Assembly (NCBI RefSeq): GCF_900148495.1
Contig: NZ_FTRU01000008.1
Location: forward strand, 682,001 to 746,000
Origin: Negativibacillus massiliensis
GTDB lineage: Bacteria; Bacillota; Clostridia; Oscillospirales; Ruminococcaceae
DNA length: 64,000 nucleotides
Direction: 5' to 3'
Positions 53,001 through 60,999 of the stretch are shown here, in pieces (positions within the stretch are counted from its first letter, which is position 1; each line of letters begins with the position of its first letter). Under the pieces are notes generated by a model. The model worked only from the letters and a program-made list of their open reading frames with translations, did no database searches and was not told where the DNA came from. The position numbers were made by a program, and so were the translations under genes.

Positions 53001-53469
53001 CTACCTTCCGGCAAAGGATCACATCATCACAGCTTTCAGAGATACCAGTGACGAACAGATCGAGAAGGAGCACCGCAAGCGTTACCGCATGAACGGTCTG
53101 GTTCTGGAAGATCCAACCTGTGTTGCTGGCATGGAGCAGAAGGTTTCCGGTGTGTTCATCCCGGTCAAGACAAAAGCCGATGGCAGCTTTGACGCGCGCT
53201 CTAGCCTTGCAACCTTAGAACAGATGGGACAGATTCAGCGCCACATTGAGCTAGTGCTTTCCGAAATGGCAAAAAATCTTCAGGATGGAAAGATTGAGGC
53301 TCTTCCGGTATCCTCTTCTGGGATGGAGCCCTGTCAGTACTGTGACTATAAGCCGATCTGCCAGCATGGTCAGGACGGTGCGAGCAGAAAACTGACCGCT
53401 TTGGGAAAAGAGGAGTTTTTTGCCTGCTTAAGAGAAGAAGAGAAAGGAGAGAGGACGGATGGGGAATAA
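50005..53469 (+). CDS. addB: ATP-dependent helicase/deoxyribonuclease subunit B
   Basis: 1154 residues. The ATG at 50005 is 9 bases after GGAGG; the ATG at 49996 abuts it. Walker A GRAGSGKT (7-14). The C-terminal RecB-type nuclease has EGIVDRVDLMEKDGKKYVRVVDYKSG (outline) and LQMLIYL. Four iron-sulfur cysteines are split as in the family: one in FTCPFAYFC and three in PCQYCDYKPIC. With AddA it resects double-strand breaks and handles Chi sites. It overlaps addA by 11 bp. Confidence 0.95.
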   Translation: MLIPILGRAGSGKTTWILDKVEQTAKQGGRVLLIVPEQFSFEMEKAVYARCEGKLAMQVEVYSFTRLCHHIFQQCGGMAGEVLTDPARQILMSLALGQARDQLDLYLRPSRNTAFVSTMLRQVDEFKNAGVTPQKLREFSKQTALPQLAKKTEEMSTIYEYYQALLSNRFRDEKDSIRTCCDLLENNMSGKGYFRGYTIFIDSFMTFMAGEKRLMQRMLSECENMYITFPIDGLSNRTSQDDSDKEEPDSDDDAIYLEEGTFDTARETAMKLIRSAKEAGVSVAAPVVLKEGRRFASERLSFLEHWFPCIHQPEYQGEGENGDVEVMHAPNPYEEVRFAAAKIVNMVRSQGLTYNQIALIARKIDPYLTAIEDIFPKYNIPFFFDFREDVQSIPVFSLVFSALDALRSNFDTQYLLSLAKNPLMGMNSVKTSQLENYCFLWGIDHRQWLSKENFENNPRGMVEDFTEQDRMELDEIWQTAQEIMTPLKHFQDALGLSGQEQAPKVDGLCFAKAVYDFLTDSGAKERLEQTVSNIAKSAEEERTLRLNAGAWDIMMELLDVFAHVLQEIPLSLEQHRELFLMAALSSDIGSIPNTLDQVSIGSADRMRPNSPKATIVIGVNQGEFPPQLSENGLFSEVERDRLLESGIQLNPSVIKLDSYEKYYLYSALCTPSHYLVVTSHTAKLTGEPTPDSPAIGALLRMFPGCERSTHDLPEEFYIVNEQTAFEALCRNIHEDSPFTASLLAYLKEGEYAPKIEQVMKVLRAGAFRMQDREISRMLFGSRMRLSPSRVERYFTCPFAYFCSGGLNLQARRKVEISPMQSGTIIHFVLERMVSAHGGKGLGELSWDETKQEVRQLLHQFLADRVSRSESLSKRFHYLFERLSITLTRLLRQLAAEFAQSEFEPVRYELPIRQGGEVAPLELMLENGVRVSVEGIVDRVDLMEKDGKKYVRVVDYKSGSKNFQLDDVYYGLNLQMLIYLFSIWKNGTGELANCLPAGVLYLPAKDHIITAFRDTSDEQIEKEHRKRYRMNGLVLEDPTCVAGMEQKVSGVFIPVKTKADGSFDARSSLATLEQMGQIQRHIELVLSEMAKNLQDGKIEALPVSSSGMEPCQYCDYKPICQHGQDGASRKLTALGKEEFFACLREEEKGERTDGE

Positions 53470-56400
53470 ATCAGCGCCCAAATGGACAGATGCCCAGCAA
53501 AAGGCAATTTCCTGCCGGGGAGGAACCGTGCTCGTCTCGGCAGCAGCAGGAAGCGGAAAAACAGCGGTTCTGGTACAGAGGGTAATCGACATCCTCACCG
53601 ACAGAGAGCATCCGGTGGATGCAAACAAGATACTGGTCGTGACCTTTTCCAACGCAGCCGCAGAGGAGATGCGGCAGAGAATCCATTCCCGCCTTTCGGA
53701 ACTGATTGCCCAGAATCCCGCAGACAGCTATCTGATGCGGCAGAGAACATTACTTTCGGCAGCACATATCAGTACGGTGCACTCTTTCTGTCTGGATTTA
53801 GTGCGGGCAAACTTTCAGCTGCTGGATATCCCGGCAGATTTTCGACTGGGAAGCGACAGCGAGATAAAGCTTTTGGAAGAGGACATCGCAAAGGAAACCA
53901 TCGAACAAAACTATGAGGATAATGACGGACGTTTTTCTGATCTGGTGGAGCTGGTTTCCTCCGGACGGGACGACAAGGGGCTGCTGGACACCTTAAAGCG
54001 GTTATATGCGTTTGTGCGTTCCCATCCGTTTTATCAGGACTGGTTAAACGAAAAATTGCTGATGTATGATGATACTATCCCGGTTGCAGAAACTGTGTGG
54101 GGAAAGGTCATCCTGTCCTACGCAAGGGACGCGGCGGCCTATGCGCAGAGCCAGATTAAGCGCGCCATCTGTGAGATGGAGGGCGACCTTGTCATGGAAA
54201 AGGCCTATATCAGCGCATTTGAGAGCGATCTGTCGCAGGTGGAGAGTCTGTTGTGCGAACTTTCCTACGGAAAATGGGACGATATCTGTGATATGCTGTC
54301 CGGATTAAAATTTGAGCGATTGGGAGCACTGAGAAATTATGAGGACGACAGCAAAAAGGAACTGGTACAGCGCCTGAGAAAAACAGCGCAGGCAGTCTTA
54401 AAGGAGCTTTCAGAGAAACTGTTCTGTGTGGATGAGGAAGGCTTTTCGGAGGATATTCGTTTTCTTCGTCCGAGAATCGAGACGCTGTTTGAGCTTGTGC
54501 TCGATTACGACAGAAGGCTGATGCAGGCAAAGAAGGTGAGAAGCCTGCTTGACTTTTCGGATTTGGAACATTTTGCAGTGCAGCTACTGGTCAAAGAAGA
54601 AAACGGTACGCGCAAAAAAACACCGCTTGCACAAGAACTTTCACAGGAGTTTGCCTTTGTGCTGGTTGATGAATATCAGGACACCAACGCAACGCAGGAT
54701 ATGATTTTTCAGAGTGTGTCGCGAAAGGATAATCTCTTCATGGTGGGAGATGTTAAGCAGAGTATCTATCGGTTTCGTCAGGCGATGCCGGAAATCTTCA
54801 TTGAAAAGCGCAATACCTTCCACGATTATGATGAAAGAAACTATCCGGCAAGAATCATTCTTTCTCACAACTTCCGTTCTAGAAGCGAAGTTACCGACTG
54901 CATCAACTTTATCTTTCAGTCGGTGATGAGTCGGGAAGTGGGCGAAATCGACTACGATGATAAGGAAGCACTGACCGCGGCGGCAACCTACCCGCAAAAG
55001 GAGGATGCTGCGACCGAAATTCACCTGATCGAGAATGAAAGTGAAGAATTTTCTGACCAGCTGGCAGAGGCTTCCTATGTGGCAAAGAAGATTAAATCCA
55101 TGCTGGATGAAGGATTTACCGTCAGCGAGGGCGGAGAACTGCGCCCAGTACAGCCAAAGGATATCTGCATCCTGCTGCGCTCGATGAAGAATAAGGCAGA
55201 GGTCTACGCAAACGAACTGTCCCGCATCGGGGTGGAGGTTTGGACCGACTCGAAAGCGGGATTTTTGGACACAGTGGAGGTGTCGACCGCCCTTTCCATC
55301 CTGCGGGCGGTAGATAATCCCCTGATCGACATTCACCTCACTGCAGCGATGATGTCACCGGTCTATGGATTTTCCGCAGATGATATGGCAGTGGTGCGGA
55401 TGAAGGACCGTTCATCACACCTGTATCAAAACTGTCAGGCGATCGCCGCGGCAAATCCCGAGGATCTGACAGAACAGGAAGCACAGCGTCAGGAACTTTG
55501 TCAAAAATTCCTGCAATCCTTTTCCGAGCTTCGGCTGATTGCTTCGGCAAGTCCGGCACACCGCCTGATTCAGCAGCTGATTGAAAAAACCGGACTGTGG
55601 GATCTGGTGCTTGCCATGAAGTATGGACAAACCCGAAAAGCAAATCTCAGGCTACTGATCGAATATGCACAGGAATATGAAGCGGGTGGACAAAAAGGAA
55701 TTGCAGGATTTTTACGTTTTGTGGATAAAATGCAGAGCCGCGGGGAAGACTGGGCGTGTGCAAGCTCGGTTACCGATCGTTCGAATGCGGTAAGGATTAT
55801 GAGTATCCACCATTCCAAAGGGCTGGAGTTTCCGGTGGTATTTTTGTGCGATACGGCAAAGAAGTTTAATACGCAGGATCTGCGCAGCAATATGCTTTTA
55901 CACTCCCAGCTGGGATTTGCCTGCTGTGCCAGAGATTTTGTCACCCGTAAGCAGTATCCAACCGTTCCGATGGAGGCTCTGAGGCTGGAGCTGGAACGTT
56001 CGATGCTTTCGGAAGAGATGCGCATTTTGTATGTGGCGCTTACCCGTGCTAAGGAAAAACTGATCGTGACCTCGGTGCAGAATCAGCTGGACAAAAAACT
56101 TTCGAGCTACACCAGCGCTTTAACCGAACGACAGAAGATTTCCCCATACGTTGCACGAGGCGCTGCAAGCTATGCCGACTGGATTTTGATGAGCCTTGTG
56201 TTCCATCCAAACTTTACCAAACTGTGTATGGAACTTGGCTGCATGCCCGAAGATGTGGTGACTTATCCGGAGTGCCGCTTTGTTCCGGTGGTTGCAAAGG
56301 TAAATGGGACCGAGGAACAGAACACAGGGGAAGAACTTTTATTTACGCAAAAACCGGATCAGAGGTTGATTGAGAAAATCCGGGAATGCTGTACCGATCC

Positions 56401-57031
56401 TTATCCGGACAAACAGGCAAGAGAGATTGTCACCAAACTTTCGGTTTCGCAGGTTGTACACGGCGAGCATCAGGATGTTCCGTTTTCCAGGGAGCCTTCC
56501 TTTCTAAAGAAGGAGGAAGGAGCGCTCTCAGCAGCCCAAAAAGGAACAGCGCTGCATACCTTTATGAGCTGTGCTGACCACAAAGCAGCAGAACATGATC
56601 TGGAAGGAGAGCTTGAGCGTCTGGTACGGGAAGGTTATCTGACCCAGAATCAGGCACAAAGCATTGACCGAAAGGCAGTTTTATGTTATTATCAGTCAGG
56701 ACTTTTTAAGAGGATCAGTCTTTCTTCCCATGTGCGCCGGGAGTTTGCGTTCCAGGGACAGCTGGGAAAAGAGGAACTGGAAAGCGTGATTCCAAACATC
56801 GGGTCTCACCTTGTCACGGTACAGGGTATCGCTGACCTTCTGTTTGAGGAAGAGGACGGATTTGTACTGGTTGATTTTAAGACAGACCATGTGGCAAATC
56901 CCGCTGTTTTGGCAGAGCGTTATGAAAAGCAGATGCGTTTGTACGCAAAAATGCTTGGAAAAATTACGCCAAAACCAATCAAGGAACAGATCATCTATTC
57001 GCTGTATCAGGGCAGAGAGATCGTTTTGTAA
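53459..57031 (+). CDS. addA: ATP-dependent helicase/nuclease subunit A
   Basis: 1190 residues. UvrD/Rep superfamily 1 helicase: Walker A SAAAGSGKT (27-35), FVLVDEYQDTN (motif II), GDVKQSIYRFR (III), ILSHNFRS (IV), MSIHHSKGLEFPVVFL (V) and ILYVALTRAKEKL (VI). The C-terminal nuclease is GIADLLFEEEDGFVLVDFKTD (outline). The pair replaces RecBCD in Firmicutes. Its start lies inside addB after AAAGGAGAG. Confidence 0.96.
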   Translation: MGNKSAPKWTDAQQKAISCRGGTVLVSAAAGSGKTAVLVQRVIDILTDREHPVDANKILVVTFSNAAAEEMRQRIHSRLSELIAQNPADSYLMRQRTLLSAAHISTVHSFCLDLVRANFQLLDIPADFRLGSDSEIKLLEEDIAKETIEQNYEDNDGRFSDLVELVSSGRDDKGLLDTLKRLYAFVRSHPFYQDWLNEKLLMYDDTIPVAETVWGKVILSYARDAAAYAQSQIKRAICEMEGDLVMEKAYISAFESDLSQVESLLCELSYGKWDDICDMLSGLKFERLGALRNYEDDSKKELVQRLRKTAQAVLKELSEKLFCVDEEGFSEDIRFLRPRIETLFELVLDYDRRLMQAKKVRSLLDFSDLEHFAVQLLVKEENGTRKKTPLAQELSQEFAFVLVDEYQDTNATQDMIFQSVSRKDNLFMVGDVKQSIYRFRQAMPEIFIEKRNTFHDYDERNYPARIILSHNFRSRSEVTDCINFIFQSVMSREVGEIDYDDKEALTAAATYPQKEDAATEIHLIENESEEFSDQLAEASYVAKKIKSMLDEGFTVSEGGELRPVQPKDICILLRSMKNKAEVYANELSRIGVEVWTDSKAGFLDTVEVSTALSILRAVDNPLIDIHLTAAMMSPVYGFSADDMAVVRMKDRSSHLYQNCQAIAAANPEDLTEQEAQRQELCQKFLQSFSELRLIASASPAHRLIQQLIEKTGLWDLVLAMKYGQTRKANLRLLIEYAQEYEAGGQKGIAGFLRFVDKMQSRGEDWACASSVTDRSNAVRIMSIHHSKGLEFPVVFLCDTAKKFNTQDLRSNMLLHSQLGFACCARDFVTRKQYPTVPMEALRLELERSMLSEEMRILYVALTRAKEKLIVTSVQNQLDKKLSSYTSALTERQKISPYVARGAASYADWILMSLVFHPNFTKLCMELGCMPEDVVTYPECRFVPVVAKVNGTEEQNTGEELLFTQKPDQRLIEKIRECCTDPYPDKQAREIVTKLSVSQVVHGEHQDVPFSREPSFLKKEEGALSAAQKGTALHTFMSCADHKAAEHDLEGELERLVREGYLTQNQAQSIDRKAVLCYYQSGLFKRISLSSHVRREFAFQGQLGKEELESVIPNIGSHLVTVQGIADLLFEEEDGFVLVDFKTDHVANPAVLAERYEKQMRLYAKMLGKITPKPIKEQIIYSLYQGREIVL

Positions 57032-57124
57032 AGCCTTTTTTGAAAAAGGTCCACAAACAAAAAGGAAAAACTTTGCCGCTTTGTTGTGCTTTTTGGCAAA
57101 ATGCAAAAACAGATAAAAAAACTG

Positions 57125-57153
57125 TTGACAAAGCAGACAAAACGTGGTAAAGT
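57125..57153 (+). promoter_or_regulatory. Promoter of infC-rpmI-rplT
   Basis: TTGACA, a 17-bp spacer, then TAAAGT with TGG in front. The stretch 57032-57124 after addA has no gene. Confidence 0.7.
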
Positions 57154-57159
57154 ATTCTA

Positions 57160-57329
57160 CGAAAACAAAGCAGAACAACATTCCGTTCTCACCGGCTCAC
57201 AAAGGGTGCAGCCAGGTCAATACTTTGATTATCAGCTCGATCTTCGGGCAGATTCAATGTGACCTTATCAGCGCAGGCGGAATACGTCTGCGCTTTCATT
57301 TATTTGAGGTGCTTTGGAGGTGCTTTACC
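57160..57329 (+). promoter_or_regulatory. infC leader with attenuator (L20-leader type)
   Basis: A 170-base leader. Its distal part forms AGCGCAG-G-CG / CG-T-CTGCGCT (57270-57294), followed by TTTCATTTATTT, an intrinsic-terminator shape ahead of infC. L20-controlled attenuation of this operon is known in Bacillus; assignment here is by position and shape. Confidence 0.6.
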
Positions 57330-57935
57330 ATTAGCAAAAAGGAAATGCCTATCAATGAGGAAATCAGAGAAAAGGAAATCCGCGTAATCGGTCCGGACGG
57401 CAATCCGCTGGGCATCATGAGCTCGAAAGAAGCTTTGCAGATTGCGCAGAGAGAAAATCTTGATTTAGTCAACATTTCTCCAAAAGCAGTACCGCCGGTA
57501 TGCAAGATCATGAATTACGGCAAGTACCGCTTTGAACAAGCAAAACGCGAGAAAGAAGCAAAGAAAAAGCAGAAAACCGTAGAGATCAAAGAGATCAGAC
57601 TTTCTCTGAAGATCGATACACATGACTTTGAAACAAAGGTCAACCAGGCCAAGAAGTTTTTGGAACACGGCGACCGCGTAAAAGTTGCAATTCGTTTCCG
57701 CGGACGTGAGATGGCTCATCCGGAACTTGGCAACGCTACCATTAAACGGTTTGCAGATGCTTGTGCGGATGTTGGAGTCATTGATAAACTTCCAAAAATG
57801 GAAGGACGCAGCCTGATTATGTTCATCTCCGCAAAACCGGCATCTAAAACAACTGCAAAGCAAACCGAGAAACCGGTTTCTGAAAAACCGGCAGAAAAGC
57901 CTGCGGAGGAAACAAAGGCAGAAGATCAGGAATAA
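57330..57935 (+). CDS. infC: Translation initiation factor IF-3
   Basis: 201 residues if begun at ATT 57330, which lies 9 bases after GGAGG and aligns with the normal ISKxxxINEEIR start. The first ATG, five codons later, has its purine stretch too close. An ATT or AUU start is the classical autoregulatory feature of infC. The N-domain has LDLVNISPKAVPPVCKIMNYGK, the linker is Lys-rich, and the C-domain has the DTHDFETKVNQAKKFLEHGDRVK block. An unusual 25-residue Lys/Pro/Glu tail follows. Confidence 0.95.
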   Translation: MSKKEMPINEEIREKEIRVIGPDGNPLGIMSSKEALQIAQRENLDLVNISPKAVPPVCKIMNYGKYRFEQAKREKEAKKKQKTVEIKEIRLSLKIDTHDFETKVNQAKKFLEHGDRVKVAIRFRGREMAHPELGNATIKRFADACADVGVIDKLPKMEGRSLIMFISAKPASKTTAKQTEKPVSEKPAEKPAEETKAEDQE

Positions 57936-57974
57936 TCCTGATACCTGCAAAGCAACAATAAGGAGGAAACAACA

Positions 57975-58178
57975 ATGCCAAAGCTCAAAACACATACTGG
58001 AGCAAAAAAACGTTTTAAATTGACCAAAAACGGTAAAGTAAAACGCGCTCATGCGTTCAAACGTCACCTGCTCAACAACGGCCGCAAAACAACAAAACGT
58101 AAAAGAGGCCTGAGAAAAGCAACTTACGCTGACAAGACCAACGTAGCAGCTATCAAACATCTGCTGCCATACGCATAA
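57975..58178 (+). CDS. rpmI: 50S ribosomal protein L35
   Basis: 67 residues, [17 protein letters not shown] start and LRKATYAD region. AAGGAGGAAACAAC precedes the ATG. Standard infC-rpmI-rplT order. Confidence 0.97.
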   Translation: MPKLKTHTGAKKRFKLTKNGKVKRAHAFKRHLLNNGRKTTKRKRGLRKATYADKTNVAAIKHLLPYA

Positions 58179-58212
58179 TTGACCAAAACAACCTACACGG
58201 AGGGATATAGAC

Positions 58213-58566
58213 ATGGCTCGAGTTAAGGGCGCGATGATGACTCGCAAAAGAAGAAAGAAAGTTCTGAAACTGGCTAAAGGCTACTTTGGCAGCAAATCCA
58301 GACATTTTAAGATGGCTAAACAGGCTGTTTACAAATCCGGTAACTATGCTTACATCGGCCGTAAACAGAAAAAACGTGACTTCAGAAGACTTTGGATCAC
58401 CAGAATCTCTGCAGCTTGCCGTGCAAACAACGTTTCTTACTCTGTATTCATCAATGGTTTGAAGAAAGCCGGCATTGATCTGAACAGAAAAATGCTGTCC
58501 GAAATCGCTATTCATGATGCAGCAGCATTTACCGCTCTTGTTGAAAAAGCAAAAGCAGCTCTCTAA
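58213..58566 (+). CDS. rplT: 50S ribosomal protein L20
   Basis: 117 residues with [20 protein letters not shown] and [20 protein letters not shown]. It binds 23S rRNA early in assembly and is the likely repressor acting on the infC leader. Confidence 0.97.
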   Translation: MARVKGAMMTRKRRKKVLKLAKGYFGSKSRHFKMAKQAVYKSGNYAYIGRKQKKRDFRRLWITRISAACRANNVSYSVFINGLKKAGIDLNRKMLSEIAIHDAAAFTALVEKAKAAL

Positions 58567-58571
58567 TTTAG

Positions 58572-58612
58572 AACAAAACGCCCGGGTCGTATGACAACGG
58601 GCGTATTTTGTT
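58572..58612 (+). terminator. Intrinsic terminator of infC-rpmI-rplT
   Basis: AACAAAACGCCCG / CGGGCGTATTTTGTT stem, with T-rich 3' arm. Confidence 0.8.
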
Positions 58613-58647
58613 AATTGGATATTTTAAGATTTAAAGGAATGGACAGG

Positions 58648-59442
58648 ATGCAGACAATCACTTCGAAGGACAACCCCAAAATTAAAGAAGCGGCAAAGCT
58701 GGTACAGTCCAAAAAAGCACGCCGGGAAAAAGGTCTGTTTTTGACCGAAGGGCTGCGTCTTTGTATGGATGCGGTAAAAAGCGGCAGAATACCATTGCAG
58801 ACCTTCCTGACACAGGCGGTATATTCCCAGCTTGAACAAAGGGAAGACGGCAGGGAGCTGCTTTCTCAAAGTCAGGAAATTTACCTGATTACCGATGAAA
58901 TTGCTGATAAACTTTCAGATACCCAGACACCGCAGGGACTGTTCTGTACATTTGAAATACTTGACAATCGGGAAAGGCTTGCTACAATAAAGAGGAATCG
59001 GGTTGTGGTGCTCTCTTCCTTACAGGACCCCGGCAACATCGGAACGATCATCCGAACCGCAGAAGCGTTTGGGGTAGATCTGATTGTGATGAGTGCGGAC
59101 TGTCCGGATCTTTATGCACCCAAAACGCTCCGCGCAACCATGGGCGGTGTGTTCCGCATGCCGATTCTGGTGACCGATGACCTGAAAAATGAGATCTTTT
59201 CCATGAGAAAAGAAGGTATTTCGGTATATGCGGCAGCACTCAAGCAAAACAGTGTTCCAATTACACAGATTGGCTTTGATGCCCCGAGTGCTGTTGTAAT
59301 CGGAAATGAAGGCAACGGCCTGACCGATGAAATGATCGAAGCGTGCACAGCACCGATGATTATTCCGATGGCGGGCAAGGCAGAATCGCTCAATGCAGCG
59401 GTGGCAGCGACAGTAGCGATCTGGGAGATGTGCAGAAAGTAA
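58648..59442 (+). CDS. SpoU/TrmH-family RNA 2'-O-ribose methyltransferase
   Basis: 264 residues from the ATG 9 bases after AAGGA; ATG 58639 abuts that site. An N-terminal substrate-binding domain (ITSKDNPKIKEAAKLVQSKKARREKG) precedes the SPOUT knot: LQDPGNIGTIIRTAEAFGVD, IGNEGNGL and MAGKAESLNAAVAAT. It resembles RlmB/TsnR, so 23S rRNA is the likely target, but the exact position is unknown. Confidence 0.92.
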   Translation: MQTITSKDNPKIKEAAKLVQSKKARREKGLFLTEGLRLCMDAVKSGRIPLQTFLTQAVYSQLEQREDGRELLSQSQEIYLITDEIADKLSDTQTPQGLFCTFEILDNRERLATIKRNRVVVLSSLQDPGNIGTIIRTAEAFGVDLIVMSADCPDLYAPKTLRATMGGVFRMPILVTDDLKNEIFSMRKEGISVYAAALKQNSVPITQIGFDAPSAVVIGNEGNGLTDEMIEACTAPMIIPMAGKAESLNAAVAATVAIWEMCRK

Positions 59443-59473
59443 ATCGAAGAGCAGACGGGAAGGAGAGGGCAGC

Positions 59474-60934
59474 ATGACGCGGGAACTTTATTGGATCTGG
59501 CTCTCACAGGGTCTTGGAACGGCAAGCCCGGCAGCGCAGGCAGTAGTCGAGCATCAGCTTGATCCACAGAAGTTATGCGCGATGAGTTTGCAGGAACTGC
59601 TTCAGATGGAGCTGTTTTCGGCAGAAGTTTGCAAAAAGCTCAAGTCCTTTCCACTGCAAAGCGCACAGAAGATTCTGGACCGCTGCAATGAACGCGGCTA
59701 TTCGGTTCTCAGCATTGAGGATCAGGATTATCCCCGGCAACTGTTGTCTCTGTGTGATCCGCCGCTTGTGCTCTATGTACAGGGCGATACCCGGCTGCTT
59801 GGAATGATGGAAACCCTTCCGGTTCTGGCGGTGGTTGGCACCAGAAATCCAAGTGATTATGGTGTTCGGGCAGCAGGAGACCTGTCACGGAAACTTGCCC
59901 AGATGGGGTTGGTGATTGTCAGTGGTCTTGCCATGGGCATTGATGCCTGTGCTCACCAGTCAACTTTGAGTGTTCACGGAAAGACTGTTGCGGTACTTGG
60001 CTGCGGGCTTGATTACACCTATCCTGCACAGACTGCAGGACTGCGGGAACAAATTTTGCGTCAGGGCGGAACCGTTTTATCTGAGCTTGCGCCGGCAGTT
60101 TCGGTCAACGGAAAATATTTTCCGGTTCGCAATCGACTCATCGCGGGATTGTCTCAGGGAGTTTTGGTGGTGGAAGCGCCGGCAAGAAGCGGTGCACTCA
60201 TTACAGCTTCCTGTGCTCTGGAACAGGGCAAGGATGTGTTTGCAGTGCCGTTTGGAATTTATGATCGAAACGGTGCGGGAACACTGGGACTGATTCGGGA
60301 CGGAGCGATTCCGGCAATCAGTGCACAGGATGTAGCATACCCATTTGCACAGCGCCTTTCCAGACAGATTGCTCTGGAGGCCCAGAAGGAAACAGCAAAA
60401 GTACAAAAAATAGAGGAAAAAACAATACAGGAAAAAGAAAAGACAGTGCATGACGTGCATCCTTTCCAAAGAGAGGATGAGCACGCAGCGCATACTCTGC
60501 CAAAAACAGAGAGAATTTACCGGGGATCTGATGAAAAACAGATCAATCCGGATGTTGAATCGGCAGAATGGAAGAGGGAAAAAGAAAAGCTTTTAACAGA
60601 GTTTTTAACCTTAACCAATCGGCATAAGGAAGAAATTGCACCGGAAGAGATTTTAAAATCGCTTCCAATTCAAAACAGGACATCACAAGTGCCTGCAAAT
60701 GCAAGGCCTTTGACGATAGATCAGGCAGAACAGCAGGAAGAGAACAGCTTGACCGAAAGCATGACCGAACAGCAAAAAAAGGTGTATGGAATGCTCACAA
60801 AACAGCCTCAGCCGCTTGAAGAGCTGGCACAGCGCTGTCAGATGAGCGTGGGAGAACTGACATCGATTTTGTTTGAGATCGGGGTTCCCGATCCGATCAG
60901 GGTCTATCCGGGAAGAATGTTCAGCCTGAAGTAA
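59474..60934 (+). CDS. dprA: DNA-processing protein DprA with a long acidic linker
   Basis: 486 residues, longer than the usual 290-370. An N-terminal SAM-like domain is followed by the Rossmann core with VVGTRNPSDYG, VSGLAMGIDACAH, LGCGLDYTYP and FPVRNRLIAGLS. A Lys/Glu/Gln-rich linker of about 120 residues (roughly 300-420) precedes the C-terminal winged helix (LTKQPQPLEELAQRCQMSVGELTSIL, outline). DprA loads RecA on incoming single strands during transformation. Start after AAGGAGAGGGCAGC. The next gene is topA, a frequent neighbour. Confidence 0.94.
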   Translation: MTRELYWIWLSQGLGTASPAAQAVVEHQLDPQKLCAMSLQELLQMELFSAEVCKKLKSFPLQSAQKILDRCNERGYSVLSIEDQDYPRQLLSLCDPPLVLYVQGDTRLLGMMETLPVLAVVGTRNPSDYGVRAAGDLSRKLAQMGLVIVSGLAMGIDACAHQSTLSVHGKTVAVLGCGLDYTYPAQTAGLREQILRQGGTVLSELAPAVSVNGKYFPVRNRLIAGLSQGVLVVEAPARSGALITASCALEQGKDVFAVPFGIYDRNGAGTLGLIRDGAIPAISAQDVAYPFAQRLSRQIALEAQKETAKVQKIEEKTIQEKEKTVHDVHPFQREDEHAAHTLPKTERIYRGSDEKQINPDVESAEWKREKEKLLTEFLTLTNRHKEEIAPEEILKSLPIQNRTSQVPANARPLTIDQAEQQEENSLTESMTEQQKKVYGMLTKQPQPLEELAQRCQMSVGELTSILFEIGVPDPIRVYPGRMFSLK

Positions 60935-60999
60935 GCAAGACACAGATTCCAATTTTCTTCTGAGGAAAACCAGTGCAGGAGAAAGAAGTGGAGGTTTGA

